64,000 nucleotides of DNA from Sistotremastrum niveocremeum HHB9708 (taxonomy: Eukaryota > Basidiomycota > Agaricomycetes > Sistotremastrales > Sistotremastraceae), in NCBI GenBank assembly GCA_001630475.1, contig KV419412.1, positions 62,001 to 126,000 on the forward strand, given 5' to 3'. Position numbers and translations under genes: made by a program. Below, piece by piece: positions 1-12,906 of this stretch. Every line of letters begins with the position of its first letter. Position 1 is the first letter of the stretch. The notes beneath the pieces were generated by a model. That model was given only the letters and a program-made list of their open reading frames with translations. It was not told the origin of the DNA and searched no databases.

Positions 1-1
1 C

Positions 2-223
2 ATTCATCATCGCAACGGCATCTACGACGTCGCCCTCCTTCCATCGCGTTCCATGAAACGGAAACTCCAGCTGCTCGAATCGGAAGAAGACATCGAAACT
101 TCTTACTTTGTCGGTGATTTGAGGAACAGTGGTTATTTGGATTGGTTTTCGTGGAAAGGCTCGAAAATAGAGTTCTTTTGTCAGCGTGGAGATTCGGAGC
201 TCTCGTTTGAAGATGAGGATTGA
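2..223 (+). CDS. 3' end of an unrecognised gene (partial)
   Basis: An open frame enters from the left edge and stops at TGA 221-223, giving the last 73 residues of a protein. The peptide is charged and hydrophilic, with an RSMKRKLQLL stretch, a central YFVGDLRNSGYLDWFSWKG and a very acidic end (SFEDED). There is no internal ATG near the edge, so the start lies outside the window. I do not recognise the family; the Trp/Phe-rich centre suggests a folded domain edge rather than disorder. The reading frame and codon use look like real coding sequence, but an upstream splice acceptor inside the first bases cannot be excluded. Confidence 0.5.
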   Translation: MHHRNGIYDVALLPSRSMKRKLQLLESEEDIETSYFVGDLRNSGYLDWFSWKGSKIEFFCQRGDSELSFEDED

Positions 224-821
224 CTGCCTCAGCGTTGCCTTCGTCCGTATATAGTGCTTATATTTATTGCAACGTCATGACATCGTTTCTGTAAATTTGT
301 CCTTGTAACCATCGTATCTCGAGAGGCTCATATATTTTCTGAGAATGACAACAATTTTCAATTGATTTCAAAACAATGAGGGCGCTAATATACATTGTGA
401 AGTTGTTAGTAGAAGCTAGCCAACCCGACGCGCCAGAGTAAGATCGCTATTATAGGAAGACCGCTCGAAATTGAGTAAAGGAAATGATGCAAGAACGTCA
501 GCTCATGGGAATGTAAGAGAGAATGTGGGTGTCAGTAACGCGGAATCGATCCGGCACGAATGATGGAAAAGACAATGCAAAATGTGAAGATCGGGGAACA
601 ATGCATGCGTGAGAATGAGAAGCGAAAGAAAATCATGGAATGAACAGAAGAGAAAGCATGGTGTGCCAGATAGAATGAGGAGAGAAGGGGAATCACAAAG
701 CATGATGTGCGAAAGAGAAGGAAAACAAAACCAAGAAAGCAGCAATCACTCAGTCGAGATGCAAAAGATCATGACGTCATAATCCAAGACCACGAAAGCA
801 ACTCAAAGTCGAACGCAAGGC
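224..821. other. intergenic, 3' flanks of convergent genes
   Basis: About 600 bases between two convergent genes. The stretch is A/G-rich on the plus strand around 480-730. The short open frames here have low-complexity products and no splice support. Nothing else is seen. Confidence 0.5.
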
Positions 822-3800
822 TCATCTCAACCTCCTCAAAACAGCCATAACCTCCTGCATCCCCATCTCATCCTCCTGATCCACCACCACACCCCGTCCC
901 GCCTCAACGAACACTCTCGATTTCGTCCCTGCTCTCGGTCTACCGGCAGTTCGGGGTCTAGACCCTGAAGTTCTAGGATGACCTTCGTCACTAGCAGTCG
1001 CAGTGTGCGAATCGGCACGGGATCGTGAACGTCCTGGAGTGGGCGGACGATCTGTTGATGAGCGTGTGGTTGACTTTTGAAGTTTGCGGGATTGACGGCC
1101 TGTAGAGTCTGGAATAGGTGTGATAGTGTCGAGTGAAGGCCGAGTCGGATTCGCAGGCGAATTGATCGTTGGATCGATTGTCGGTAGAGCCGCGGATGGC
1201 GCTGGTGGTGGTGGTGGTGGTGGTGGTGGTGGAAGAGGAGATGGAGGAGGAAGATGGGGAGTATCAACCCCGAAGAAATTACTCAATTTCTTCGCTCGAA
1301 GACGACGAAGCTCATGAGGTGAAGGTTGGGACGGGACGACTTGAGTCGTAATCGTTGATAATGAACTGACGCTGACACTAGCGAATGAAAGGAGGGACAA
1401 CGTATCTGCTCCCTTCGCTCCATTCCCAGCGGGAAGAGGAACTGAAAGTCCGTCAGTACCTTCGATGAAGAAGATGGATTGAGCGTGTGGATGGTGATCG
1501 GAATGATCGGAAGATATGACGAGGACGGAATCTTCGAATGTCGTCGAGGCAGGTGTTATATTCGGATACTCATTATCATCGTCAGGCGTAACAGGCGATA
1601 CGAGTGGTCCACCATCCATTCGACGATTATGACTCCCAGCATTCGAAGGCGACGCAGGCGGCGTATTCGATTCATCCGCCTCAGCAGAGGACGGGGTGGC
1701 ATATGCATAGTTATGCGCGTACGCATAAGGATGTGTCGGTCTTTGCTCATGGGCCTTCGCCGAAGAAGATTTACGCGGCGACGAAGGTGTCGAATGAGTC
1801 TTCACCCCCTTCAAAGCTGCACTCGTACCAGAGCCCGTTGCTTTTCCGAGCGACGATTTCCGAGTCGGATACGAATATTTGGACTGAGTCGGTGACTTGA
1901 GGGAGACTTTGTATAGTGCCGCAGGAGGCTCTGATCCGAACACCTAAGAAAATGTATCAGTCTCAATCACGTCAAGCTGAACATGACGAGGCGATACCTT
2001 CGTCATCTTCCTCGCTCTCCATACATTCCGCATCCTCTCCATCTCCTTCTCATCTTCACTTTCCTCGGCACCTTCTCCCTCGCCTTCCGAAATCATGGAG
2101 CGTCTCGAAGAACCGGCGTCCCAGAGGCTTCGGGATCTCTTCAATCCACCATCATCATACTCAAAGACAACTCCTCCAAGCTTTCTCCCTTTCGTCCGTG
2201 CCTGTGCGTGATCTGGAGGATGAGAATGGCCTGCGGTAGCGACATCCGAAGGTGAATGAGGAGCAAAGCCAGGCGATGAAGTGAGCAAGCTCAGATCGAC
2301 GCTATAAGATTTCGTCGACACTCGTCCGCTTCTTCCGCTCCTGCCAGATCGTACAGATCTCCCAGAACGGCCGCTCCGAATAGATGATCCTCGTCCTTCG
2401 CCTATCCCATATCGAACGTCTCGCACGCTCAAGTTCTGCCCCACATCGATCCACTCTCCCTCTCCCTCTCCCTCTCTTTCCGCATCCTCATCTCCATCCG
2501 CACCTCGTTCAACTCCTAGGTGACTGAGACCCCGAATAGACGAATGTACATCCTCCAGCTCAACCCCAATATCCAAACTCAACTTCACCCCACCCCTCCC
2601 CACACTTCCATCCCTAATCACAACGCCCTCCTCAACCTCAGCAAACCCTTCCAGTCCAGGTGTAGATGGGTCGTACACCGACTTCGGCACATCGATCGAA
2701 TGAGCTCTCCATTCTGTGGGTATCGTACGTCGGGAGGGAAGTTTTTGAGGAGAACGAGGGGAGGAGTAGAGGTATTGATTCGACGTATTCGACGAGGGAG
2801 GATGATCACTCGGGGCTGTGGTGGGAGGGAGATCGTGGGGAGGGATGGAGGCGGAGGTGGTAAAAGAGAGTCGAAGAGGCGAAGAAGGAAGAATGGACGC
2901 CTCGAAAACCTGTTCCAAATCAATCTCGTCCCCGTCCCCATCACCCTCTCTATCCGAGCCCCTCGTCGAAGTCGATCGCACACTATCCGTAATGGTATCC
3001 AAAAAGGACGTTCCAGATATCCTCATCCCTCCCGTCCCAATCCCCGTCCCCTCCGTATCGAGTGTACTGAGCGTCGACATCCTCAAGGACAAAGACGCGA
3101 TAGAGTTGATTGAGGAGAATGGATCAAGATCCGATCCAAGCGTCATCCTCGAGTCTCTAACACTCGACCTCTCCTCATCTCCTCCCCTCACCGCAATGGG
3201 TACGGCTCTAGAACGAGCGCTCTCAAAGTCGATCAAAAGAACATCACCCGCAGTAGAAGCATTGGATGAGGGAGATGCGGTAGACGCGGTGGAAGAAGGA
3301 AGTGAAGGAGGTTCCACGACACACGATTTGAACGATCCCGCGTCTTCGTCAGAGGACGAAGATTGGATAGAAGGAGGATATGCATCTACGCTCGGCGCAC
3401 TCGCTCTCGTCGAAGGATTCATCACGCCAGGTCTAATTTCTCGCATATGGTCCTTCGACTCTTCACTCGGCAAGGGAGGTGCAGAAGAATCAGGACCGGA
3501 AGCTTTAGCTGAGGCAGAGGGGGAGGAAAGAGGAAGGATCAATTCAACAGGAACGACCTCCCCGAACTGATGATACAGCTTCGCAACTCTAGCCCTCAAA
3601 ATCCTCGCATCCCTCGCTGAATTAACCGTCCTCATCGTCCCTGCAGATCCTCCCGACGCACCCGAATATCGTTTGCCTTGAGGGTCGGTGGAGTAATCGA
3701 GTGAGCGAGAATGGGTATGGGAATTGGTGGAAGAGTAGGATGATTGACGAAGATGAGAATGGGGTGAAGGTGAGGCGGGTGGGTGGACAGTCGAATTCGT

Positions 3801-5253
3801 CCCAGTCGACGAACTCGAGATTGAACTCGTCGAATAAGCTCGTCGATGTCTCTCGCTTCCGAACGAAGATCTCATACCCGGTGACGCCGGAGGGGCTAGG
3901 GTATCAGAGGCAGGAGTCAGGGCTGATGGATGCGATGAAGGGAGTGGAGGAAGAGGAGGTGCAGGATGGAACGACACTTTCGGCAGACTCGTCTGGTCCT
4001 GACTTTGATCTTGAGCATGTCGCAAAGGCGAAGGACTGCTCGGAACACTCTTCGCTCCCAGACCTATCCTTTCGCTGAACGACCGCCTCCCTTCCTCCCC
4101 ATCCCTATCTTCCTTCGTCGCATTCAAAGGAGAAGGTCCGAGAGACGAAGAAGGACCCAACGACAAGAAAGCAGCAAGACTCGGAACACTCGCTCTCCTC
4201 CCAATACTCATCCCCATCACACGCATCGACGTACTCGTACTCGTACTCTGACCCTTCGAAGCTCTTCGCTTCACTTTCCCTCCTCCACCCACAGGAGAAA
4301 TAGGAGAAACGCCTCCAGTTGAGGAGCCGAACGTAAAGGAGGGATTTACACCCATTCCCATTCCCATCCCATCGCCCGCTGAAAGTGGTCTTCGAACCTT
4401 CTTCGACCCTTTCCTCCTAATTCTCATCCCTACTCCAACGCTAGCAGAAAGAGGCGAACCCTCAAAGGACGATGGCGCGGTAAACGACCCTTCCTGCCCT
4501 TGGGTACTAGTGCGAGTGAGCAGGGAAGGGGCCACTGTAACGCCTAACACGCGTTCAAGCTTCTTAGAGGACTGAAGCATCTGAGCGCGAGATTTCGGCG
4601 ACGGAGTGTTCGTATTCGTATTTGTGTGGGAAGTGGGAGTAGGAGTAGCAGTGACGGGCGCAGGTTTATGTTTAGGAGAGAAGGTAAGTGGATGGGAAGT
4701 ATACCCGCCACCATGACCCAACGACGAAGAAGGTTTATACTCGCTCTCCGAAGACGAAGACGATTCCGAATCTTTAGAGATAGAGTGTTGATGATGTAGA
4801 GGACGATCCGTCGTGTGAATGGTATGAGTGTGGTTATGAAGAGGAGTTCGTTTGAACGAAGGTGTCATGGCAGACATCATACTCCCAAATGCCCCCAACG
4901 GCGTCTTCGGTCTTGCCGTATAATCTCGTTCGCTCGAAATGATATTTTCAAATGAGGGAGAAGAAGGACGAGCGTATGAAGCGGGCGTTGGAGTAGCGGA
5001 TCTAGAACGGGGAGGTGTGACGGTCCACTGACCTCCTCCTGTTGCGGCTGTTCGTCGATTCAGAGGAAGTGAAGGGATGGAGAGCGGGATGGAGATGATA
5101 GAGCGTCGTTTTGGTTTGGGGGATTTAAGCTCAAACGAAGATGAACTGTAGCAATGCGGAAGAGGGGAGAGACAACACGTGTTAGTCTCGCGTCGAATTT
5201 AATTTCAAGAAGATATACCTTAGAGGCGAATATACTCGTTCTTCCATGGCCAT
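822..5253 (-). CDS. large Ser/Pro-rich disordered protein with two LR-x-KL-x2-F-G motifs
   Basis: Three exons: 5253-5219, 5145-1998 and 1943-822, encoding 1,434 residues. Intron 1 (5218-5146) has donor GTATAT and a canonical CTAAC branch site. Intron 2 (1997-1944, 54 nt) has donor GTATCG and acceptor TTCTTAG; without splicing the frame stops exactly at that acceptor's TAG. The ATG (MAMEERVYSPL) has a good GGAGATGG context, and no ATG lies upstream in the long central frame. The protein is mostly Ser, Thr, Pro and charged runs, with a ten-Pro tract near the C-terminus. Two related basic segments stand out: LRARVAKLYHQFGEVVP (about residue 520) and LRRLRAKKLSNFFG (about 1270). I know no function; a cortical or signalling scaffold is possible, but that is a guess. 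Gene structure is confident, function unknown. Confidence 0.8.
1203..1232. repeat. GGT microsatellite encoding a poly-proline tract
   Basis: About ten tandem GGT units on the plus strand. Read on the minus strand they encode the Pro run of the large disordered protein, just downstream of its second LR-x-KL-x2-F-G motif. Such repeats vary in length between strains. Confidence 0.85.
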
Positions 5254-8200
5254 CTCCCTCGTGCGGATTCGTGAAAAGTGCAAGTGAGACACTGGCTATA
5301 TTGAGACAGAGTCAATTTTTGATAGGAGTCATCACGAATGCAGTACGCACCGAAATTAGATGATGGCTGCCGGACCGCGTACACCGTGCGGAAAGTCAGA
5401 CTATCACGCTACCAGTACTAGGACGAGCCTTGATGTCGATCTCGATGTCGAAGATATCAATGAGAATAGGATGTGGCTGATGCTATCGAAGATGTAGATG
5501 AAGACGTGGATGGATGTGGATGTCGATAGATGCAGATGCAGGGATAGGTGAGAATGTCCGTGTCGGTATCGAGTCGGCGTCGAGTCGCAATACCAGTTCA
5601 AGCAGCAGCAGCAGTCGCAGTCGTCGTCGACCAGCGCGCGTCGGGCGAATATCCCGAGACGGATGACTCCTTGATGCTAACAGAGTGCCTAGCCGTGACA
5701 CGTCCGAGTCCGTCGCGTCGCGTCAAAATCACGCACCGTTCCAATGATCCCGCCGACGTTGAAGACGATGAAGATGGACGCGTCGAGGACAAGACGAACG
5801 GGATATATACTCCGCCCTGGAGAATGAACGCGGCGCTGTCCCACGTATTTCATTTCCATTTCTCGTGGAAATAAGAATTTTTTACGAAGTACGTAATCAA
5901 TCGGGGTGGAGTGAAGAAGGACCCTCGATCGGATCTGGTCGGGACGAGCGATGACGAGATCGGAAGCCCGTTACTAAGGGATCTGACACGTGTTTTCCCG
6001 CTCGGTCTAAGCGCTCGATTATTTCTGTGGAGTGGAGCGTGCTTCAAACCTTGTTTGACCGTCCTGTGTTGAGCGTGTTGACAGAGGCTCACTTGCATCT
6101 GCACAAAATAATTTCGTCAGATCTCCGGGACATAGGAGTATCGGCCGAAAGTCCGGATGCAACCCTGCGAGGCAATCTCCGCTGTCTTCCAGACCTTCTT
6201 AGACTTGGCCGTCCTCTTCTCCGTCCGATTCGCGATCTTCCAAGGAGCGAGGCACGCTTCTTTCAGTCCATCTCCGAGTCACCAGGAACGTCTAGACCAG
6301 GCGTCGTCTATTTTCGTGAGACCAAGCCGAGGTACGCTCAATGGCGGGATCAATTCGTTTGCTTTATCCCTGCTGAGCAAAGGGCAAGCAGGTACGTCGA
6401 GGTACGTCAAGGCACTACTAGATCTTTGATGGCACCCTCCAGGCTTCACTCCCAGCCCGGAACATCCAACGAATGTTAGTCCTTGAAAGACGCGGCCCGA
6501 TGAATCGGCGATGAAATCTGTTTTAATGAAATCGGGTCGTCCAATCTTGGATGATGTCTCGTGCCAACCACGCTAGAGGCGGCTAGACTGGCCTGATCGA
6601 ATATAATGGTCTCATGGCATCAACGGCTGACCGCGTTATCGGCGTGAGCTAGAAGCTGTGTCGAACTTGCGGTAGCCAATTTTGATGTTTCACGCCAATC
6701 TAGTCTCAAACTTAGGCTGAACTTGTGCCAAATCGTAGAAAATCTCTTTAAAGTGTATCGAGGTATCAAGCTCGTACGATAACAGCCGGCTCAAGGATGA
6801 AATAGTTGTCTTGTCGGTTTAAATCTCTCAGCGCGGTTAGTGATCATTTGACCACGTCATCCACGAGTTTCATTCCCTTGCTTCCGACACTCTCGCTCAT
6901 TCTCACATAATTCTACCTTTCCCAAAGTAGTCATCTTCATTGGATCGAAGCACCCGACGCCTCCCATCAACCCCTGAAAAATCGTCTCAGACTTTCTCGA
7001 GCGATGAAGCTGACTCTCGAAGGGTTGAAGCAACGATGTAATATTTTCTTGGTAAATTCGAATTTTCCCGTATCCTCAGGCGTTCTAATGACCGCGTCAT
7101 AGAGAAGCTTCATTCTCTCAATTTCAACCCGAACCTCTGTCTCGCTTCTTCCCACATCGTCCTCCCTCAATCCAGTACCCGAATACTCCTTAGAATAATC
7201 ATCTACGAACATCCCACAGTATTGGCGACAGCTCGTCGTCCGACTCCGCCATAACACCTCCAAATCGTCTTCTCAATCTCTTGTCGCTCTGTAAGTACTG
7301 TCAGTAACTACAACGAACTCGAAGAGGTTTTCATTCCATTTATTGTATTATCTGTTATAGGAACCGACAAGGGTAGAACCAGAACCATCAGCCAAGACGA
7401 TTCACCCGGAATGAAAATTCCCCATTTCATTCCGCATTCATCCCGTGGTCATCTTGCACATGTCTTCTCGCCGACTTGGTCTCGTGGCGATCGCGTGTCA
7501 CCGTCACCGTCGCCAAGATCTACGCCTTCGCTCTTATATTCTTCGATGATTCTTGAAGAGCTCGGGTTGCCCTGGGAGATCTGAGATGAAGATTCTCTGT
7601 CTACCTCTCTCCCTCCTTCGAAAATATTGGCCCGAACCTTCCACAATATACCTACATGGAAATCCAGGATTCCTGAGGCCGTGGAGATAATCGTCAAGGA
7701 AATCAAACGGATCCTCACCTCGTACTTCTGAATACCTGCGCGAGAATCTAGCTGGTTTCTACGCTGGCAGTTTCTCCCGTTGTTTTCGACTCAGTGATGG
7801 CCGCTCGATTCTGCACGCCTCGAGATCATCCTGCGAATCGTCTACGGTGTCACATATGTTCTGAGTCATCTGACAACGTTATTCGGCTTGGATTTCAATT
7901 TCAATTTCAGATCCCCTGATGATAGCAATATTCCGAGTTGAGACTATGACTCTCGTCTCATTTTCTGATTCGCTGAGATGATACTCAAGCGTCAATGCAT
8001 CAGCCGACGAACACGAAGCTCATGGCCGTCTTCTGCTGATAACAAGTTGAACGTTAAAGCAAGGCGAGCTGGAAGCCCGAGATGACCGAAGGTCTGGACC
8101 ATCTTGCTCCCGAGTTGCGATCTCCGACGGCAAGATAACGCGTGACGTCACGTCGCTTTGCGAAAATATTGTCGCTCGTAACCACATCGGTGCTCGACCA

Positions 8201-8300
8201 GCTCTTATCTACATCCTACACAAGGTATGAAGTACTCCGTGGTTGTCATCAATTTGTATCAGGATCGTTTCGCTCTGTCCTAGATCACGTCACGAGAACT
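5254..8300. other. about 3 kb without a supportable gene
   Basis: Many short open frames are present, but none has a known domain or a consistent exon chain. The most gene-like is a 98-codon minus frame (6967-7263) rich in Glu/Arg (VRVEIERMKLLYDAVIR). A well-formed plus-strand intron shape (GTAAGT at 7291 to TTATAG near 7360) exists, but its flanking frames close quickly. The left part (5400-5870) is low-complexity and may hold the promoter of the minus gene starting at 5253. I report no gene here. Confidence 0.4.
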
Positions 8301-9376
8301 ATGGATCCAACGCAACCGATTGCCACACCCATACCTCCAGCCTCTCATCTCTCATATCACGACGGCGATCTTACTGTCCGAACTTCGGACAAGAAAGACT
8401 TCAAAGTCCACAAGATAGTAATGGCCCTCGCATCCCCCGTCTTCCGAGACATGCAATCGCTAAACCACGCTACATCTTCTACTCCTCCCCAGCTCCCAAT
8501 CGTCGACATCTCCGAATCATCCAAAACATTCGACGCAGTCCTACGCCTGATATACCCCGTTCCTCCACCCAGTCTTACATCCCTCAACCTCGTCGCAGAT
8601 ATTCTAGTTGTCGCCGATAAATATCTTATGACATCCGTCCTCCGACAACTCGCAGACCATCTCCTCTCCCGCTCATTCGAGAAGCTCGACGCTCTCCGAG
8701 CTCACTGCTTCGCCAAACGATATTCCTTCCCTCGTTTACTCAAAGCAACGATGAAAGAAGTCATCTGTATCGACATCACGAAGATACACCCCGCCGCTCT
8801 CCCGAAAGAAGCCAACGTCTTGACTCTCCAAGACTGGCACAAATACAAGATCTTCAAAGAGATCCGATTCAGGAAAATCACGAAATTATTCGCTGCATTC
8901 GCCATGACAATGTCGTCAACTTCGCAATGCGCCTGTGTTCGACAACAGACACGTCAAAGGCTGAACGATCTGATCGGAGAACCCGATAGCGAATGGGCCG
9001 ATGAATACGATTCCTCCGACAATGAAGTGTTTGAGAATATCCAATGCTTCGTCTGGGAAGAGTTCTTCAAACTTTGCAGGGAAAAGCTCAAGAAAGACCT
9101 GAAGGCAAACGTATTAGATGACTTCTCTCTCAGAATGGAAGCTGATGATCTTTGCGATTGTCGGGGGATTGATGACGAGTTTTTGAGAGATAGTTCGAAG
9201 CAGATGGTGAAGCTCAAACTAGATCTCGATGCTTTGCCTTGGAGCTACGAAGAAGAATATGCTAAGTGAGTTAGTTCTATATGGTGTCGCCTAATGCTCA
9301 TCCTCTAATCTTAAGGTTCCAAACGAAAAATCCAAAATCGTCTTGGCATACTTCTCTCGCTATCCAAGGATGGTGA
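8301..9376 (+). CDS. BTB/POZ domain protein (tandem copy 1)
   Basis: Two exons, 8301-9265 and 9316-9376, encode 341 residues; the intron (GTGAGT to CTTAAG, 50 nt) is phase 2. Residues about 20-130 form a BTB/POZ fold (YHDGDLTVRTSDKKDFKVHK, then ASPVFRDM, then VLRLIYPVPPPSLTS and VADKYL), a dimerisation and protein-interaction domain. A helical C-terminal half follows with LRAHCFAKRYSFPRL and a CACVRQQTR segment. The frame is open upstream of 8301 without an ATG, so MDPTQPIA is the first methionine in context. The last exon was found by comparison: its product FQTKNPKSSW matches RQTEQPKASW in the next gene. This is a close tandem paralog of the gene at 10063. Basidiomycete BTB proteins of this type usually lack other known domains; a partner is unknown. 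Confidence 0.88.
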
Positions 9377-10062
9377 TTGCGCTTAATATGCTCTCCCCTT
9401 TTGGTGTACGTGACATCATCCAGTGCTAAGTGAATACCGTACTGATTCTGCTTGTCATTTATAGTACTACCGTTCAACGTCTTCGAGTCCGCAACGATTG
9501 TATTATCTGGATGTATATGTTGTCATGTATGATTTGGTTCTTGGATGAGGTCGATGGATGAGTCATCTGCAAGTCAAGACGGAGGACTCGTGAGGATTTT
9601 AACAGGATCTCGAAATTGATGTTTTCTTAAGTCATTGATCTTTATCGATATTATTGCTTTGGGTATAGGTTGATACGCCGCTTATCGCCGTCACAAACGC
9701 GCAGTCGAGAGAATGAAACTCGTCCAATGTCTCCAATATTGGCAGAAACGAGGCCGAATGTGTATTATCTTCATCAAACGAGGGTCGAACACAGCAGTTG
9801 CACGGCGATTAACTGCAAAAGAATGTCGAACGGTGACACCAGGAGAAGACCGACATGACCCACGGTCCAGCCCGTGCCTGAAAGAACACGTGATGTCACA
9901 GTCACTCTATTCAACCTAGCACGCCCACATCGATTCCGCGTGTTGACCAGCTATACAGCTAATATCGATCCTAATTTTATCACACGAAGTAAGCAATACA
10001 ACTCAAATGCGCGTCCAAACTCACGATTAATGTTCATCCGTATCAGACGCCGCACAGGATCC
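9377..10062. other. intergenic between tandem BTB genes
   Basis: It holds the 3' end of the first BTB gene and the leader of the second. The frame of the second gene stays open back to about 9874 but has only a GTG there. No separate gene is supported. Confidence 0.5.
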
Positions 10063-11159
10063 ATGAGTGCATCTCGTGATGCAACCGCGGATGCACAAAA
10101 TGCTCAGCCTGCGCCTCTCCTCTCTCCTCTCTCATACAACGACGGCGACATTGTCATTCGTTCTTCCGACAAGACAGTCTTCAAACTCCACAAAATAGTC
10201 TTGTCATTGGCCTCGCAAGTCTTCCGAGACATGCTGTCACTGGACCAAGCCGCCACGTTTACCGCCACGCCTGAGAATCCACTCCCCGTCGTCGACATCT
10301 CAGAATCATCTCAAACATTCGACGGCATCGTCCGTCTCATATATCCCGTCTCTCCACCCGACCTCACTTCCATGGATTTCATCGCCGACCTATTAATCGT
10401 TGCCGATAAATATCTTATGTCCTCCGTCATGCGACAACTCGAGGAACATCTCCTACATTGTTCATTCGCGAAGCTGGAAGGCTTACGCGCTCATTGTTTG
10501 GCCAAGAGATACTCCCTCTCTCGTCTACTATTGGCAACAACGAAGCATGTCGTTTGTCTCGACATTTCCCTTATACACCCCGCTCATCTCCCCAAAGAAG
10601 CCAGTGCTCTAACTCTTCAAGATTGGCACAAATACCAATTCTTTCGGGATAAACGTTTTCAGGAATGTTATAACCTGTTTATCGACTTTACCACGACAAT
10701 GTCTGGACGCTCGAAGTGTCTCTGCATTGGAAGACAGACCCGTGTACACCTTGATGATCTCATGAAACAACCAGGCAACGAGTGGGCTGAAGAATATCAT
10801 TCTGATAGTGAAGAGTTTGAGTTTCAATGCGAGGTCTGGAATTACTTCTTCAAACTGTGTATGAAGAGTCTGAAAAAAGATATCGGAGCCAACGTCTTGG
10901 ACGATTTTGGTCTCAGAGTCGAAGCCGATGACGCAACCGACTGCCGAGGCGTTGAGGACGATTTTCTCAAGGATAGTCATTGGCAGACATCCAAGCTCAA
11001 GGAGGATATGGACGCTCTGCCTTGGTCTTACGACACAGACTATCAAGCGTAAGTGAATATTCTATGACAATACCGGATGCTGATTGAACTCTTACCAGAC
11101 GTCAAACAGAACAACCTAAAGCATCGTGGCGACCTTTCAGCGCCTTGAGTTGGGAATGA
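10063..11159 (+). CDS. BTB/POZ domain protein (tandem copy 2)
   Basis: Exons 10063-11048 and 11099-11159 give 348 residues. The 50-nt intron (GTAAGT to TTACCAG) is phase 2, at the same place as in the copy at 8301. The BTB domain covers about residues 25-150 (SYNDGDIVIRSSDKTVFKLH, ASQVFRDMLSLD, VRLIYPVSPPDLTSMD). The C-terminal half is colinear with the neighbour: LRAHCLAKRYSLSRLL, CLCIGRQTR, EWAEEYHSDSEEFEF, and DALPWSY before the last intron. I chose the ATG at 10063 because it sits at the same distance from the BTB start as in the neighbour; an in-frame ATG at 10030 is the alternative. Both genes read the same way and look like a recent tandem duplication, diverged mainly in the disordered N-terminus. 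Confidence 0.88.
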
Positions 11160-12101
11160 CCTCAGGGTGCCATCCTGGCCTGCCTTCGTCAAGCTGGCAA
11201 CAGGAGCATCAAGTAGAGATATTACCAACCCCGATTGTTGAGCTTCGTTGTGCCCGAGAATTGAGCACATCTTCCCAGCATTGTTAACATCCTATCGGCA
11301 ATACGCTGCTTCAGTAATCAGAGGACAGCGTCGCGGAGAAAAACATCTCTTTTTTGATAATCCCATTGCGCAGATTTGGAGATCTTGTCACTCGATATTT
11401 AGTTGCGTTCTGCGTTCTGAGCCCGTCTGCGTCTCCGCCAAGATGTATGCAAATTTCGTACCCTCTGGGTAGTCCCTCATGGATGAATTTTTGAAACATT
11501 TCCATTTCTCGATTCAAGAGTTCTCCACGGAGCAAAAGTGGTCCGTTTCTAAAGCAAAGCCTAGGCCTGATGTGAATGCTCGGCTATTACTTGGGGACAT
11601 CTCCATGATTCGATCGCCTCGCGTCCCTTTCATTCCGCCACTCGAGCGGTCTTGTTACCCCCGCGGCCAGGTTTCCGAGTGGGCTGTTCTATGGCTACAG
11701 TCGCATTCTCCATTACCTCATCGAGACATCTCACAGCAAGTTGAACCAGGTCACCAGGTCACATTTTCCAGAGCTTGGAAACTGCCAGGGAAAAAATTGC
11801 TCAAACTACGCGAGCCAGTGAAACTTGCAGCGGAACGCCTCCAGTTGTGCGCGATGAAGCAATTTTTCCTGACTGTTTGAAACCCGACGAAACGTTTTCC
11901 GATGTCAAGCCGAGTGGAGAAACTCTCGTGAACCAACGGATATAATAGCCTAGTATGGCAATATCTCCATGTGGACTAAAGGAGTCGCGTGCCTGGATTC
12001 CGCCACTGTGAGTGGTCTTGTAATTCTACTTATAACCCTCGTTGGCTCGGATCACCCCGTGCTTTCCTCCTCGACCTCGGACATTCTTCCAGTGATATTC
12101 A
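11160..12101. other. intergenic, no supported gene
   Basis: Overlapping short frames on both strands near 11250-11940 have no domain or splice logic. The sequence just before 12102 is probably the promoter of the next small gene. Confidence 0.4.
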
Positions 12102-12906
12102 ATGTCTACCAATATTACCGGTAATCGAAAGCGGGCTCTCACGTTACCCTCGATCTTGAGGAAAACAGTGAACATCTTCAGGCGTGGATCAGTGACGAAC
12201 AGCAGTGTTAGTGGCGACAATCATCCAGAAACGCAGAGCATTTCCCAATGGGCATGCGATGTCGCGGAGAGTGAAAGACGAATGGATCTCAAAGAATTCT
12301 TATCCGATCCGGTGGATCGACTATCACTCGCTCAACCTGTGAGTCCCTAAATTCGGCGTCTTAATATTAAAGCTATTCTTAATTATAAACCAAGAGCGTT
12401 GAACCGGAAGAAGAAAATGACAAGATTGCTTTGAGTTCCCTCGATGCTCCAGTTCAAGTACATGCGATTCTCAAGCTGTGAAAACAGGCTGTCAATAACA
12501 CTGCCGCGATATTTAATCATATAGCAGTCTCTTCTTCTCTTACACCGGCTTCCACTATCATGCTTGACCGTCCTCAAACGGCGATTTCTGGTCCATCAGA
12601 TTTCCAAGGACCTTCAATCAACCACTCCATGACAGAGTACAAGCACTCGTAAGTCGTTATGCATCTTCCACCGGAGACGAGCTAATTGGTTCGGCCGTTA
12701 TCTTTAGAACACAGACACACCAAGTAGCGGACATTCTCTCAGTGGATGAGCCTCCAACTTCCGAGAATGACGGAGATAACAGTGACACCGAGCACCTATT
12801 ATCAGGTCCTGAATCCACGCATATCGTCAAATCGAACCAGAGATCACCAAGACTTCGGAAAATCGCGTCTACTCTCAGTTTGGGAGTGCTTCGGAAGCAG
12901 AAGTAA
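12102..12906 (+). CDS. small charged hypothetical protein, multi-exon
   Basis: Exon 1 (12102-12338) begins MSTNITGNRKRALTLP and ends at GTGAGT. Exon 2 starts after AACCAAG (12395) with an acidic SVEPEEENDK. A later intron, GTAAGT (12651) to CTTTAG, leads into a last exon ending at TAA 12904-12906 (RKIASTLSLGVLRKQK). The join between exon 2 and the exon covering about 12527-12650 is uncertain, because no donor with the right phase is strong. The product is about 180 residues, Ser/Glu-rich, with two basic amphipathic segments (SILRKTVNIFRRGS near the start and RLRKIASTLSLGVLRKQ at the end). I do not recognise it. The end resembles the product of the next short gene at 13276. Confidence 0.45.

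Noticed and set aside
1120-1900. Several plus-strand frames of 60-140 codons
   Set aside because: They are shadows of the low-complexity minus-strand exon; their products are Gly, Arg or Val runs from the repeats.
2520-4322. Plus-strand frames up to 250 codons opposite the large disordered gene
   Set aside because: The opposite strand has splice-consistent coding sequence, and these frames mirror its Ser/Pro codons.
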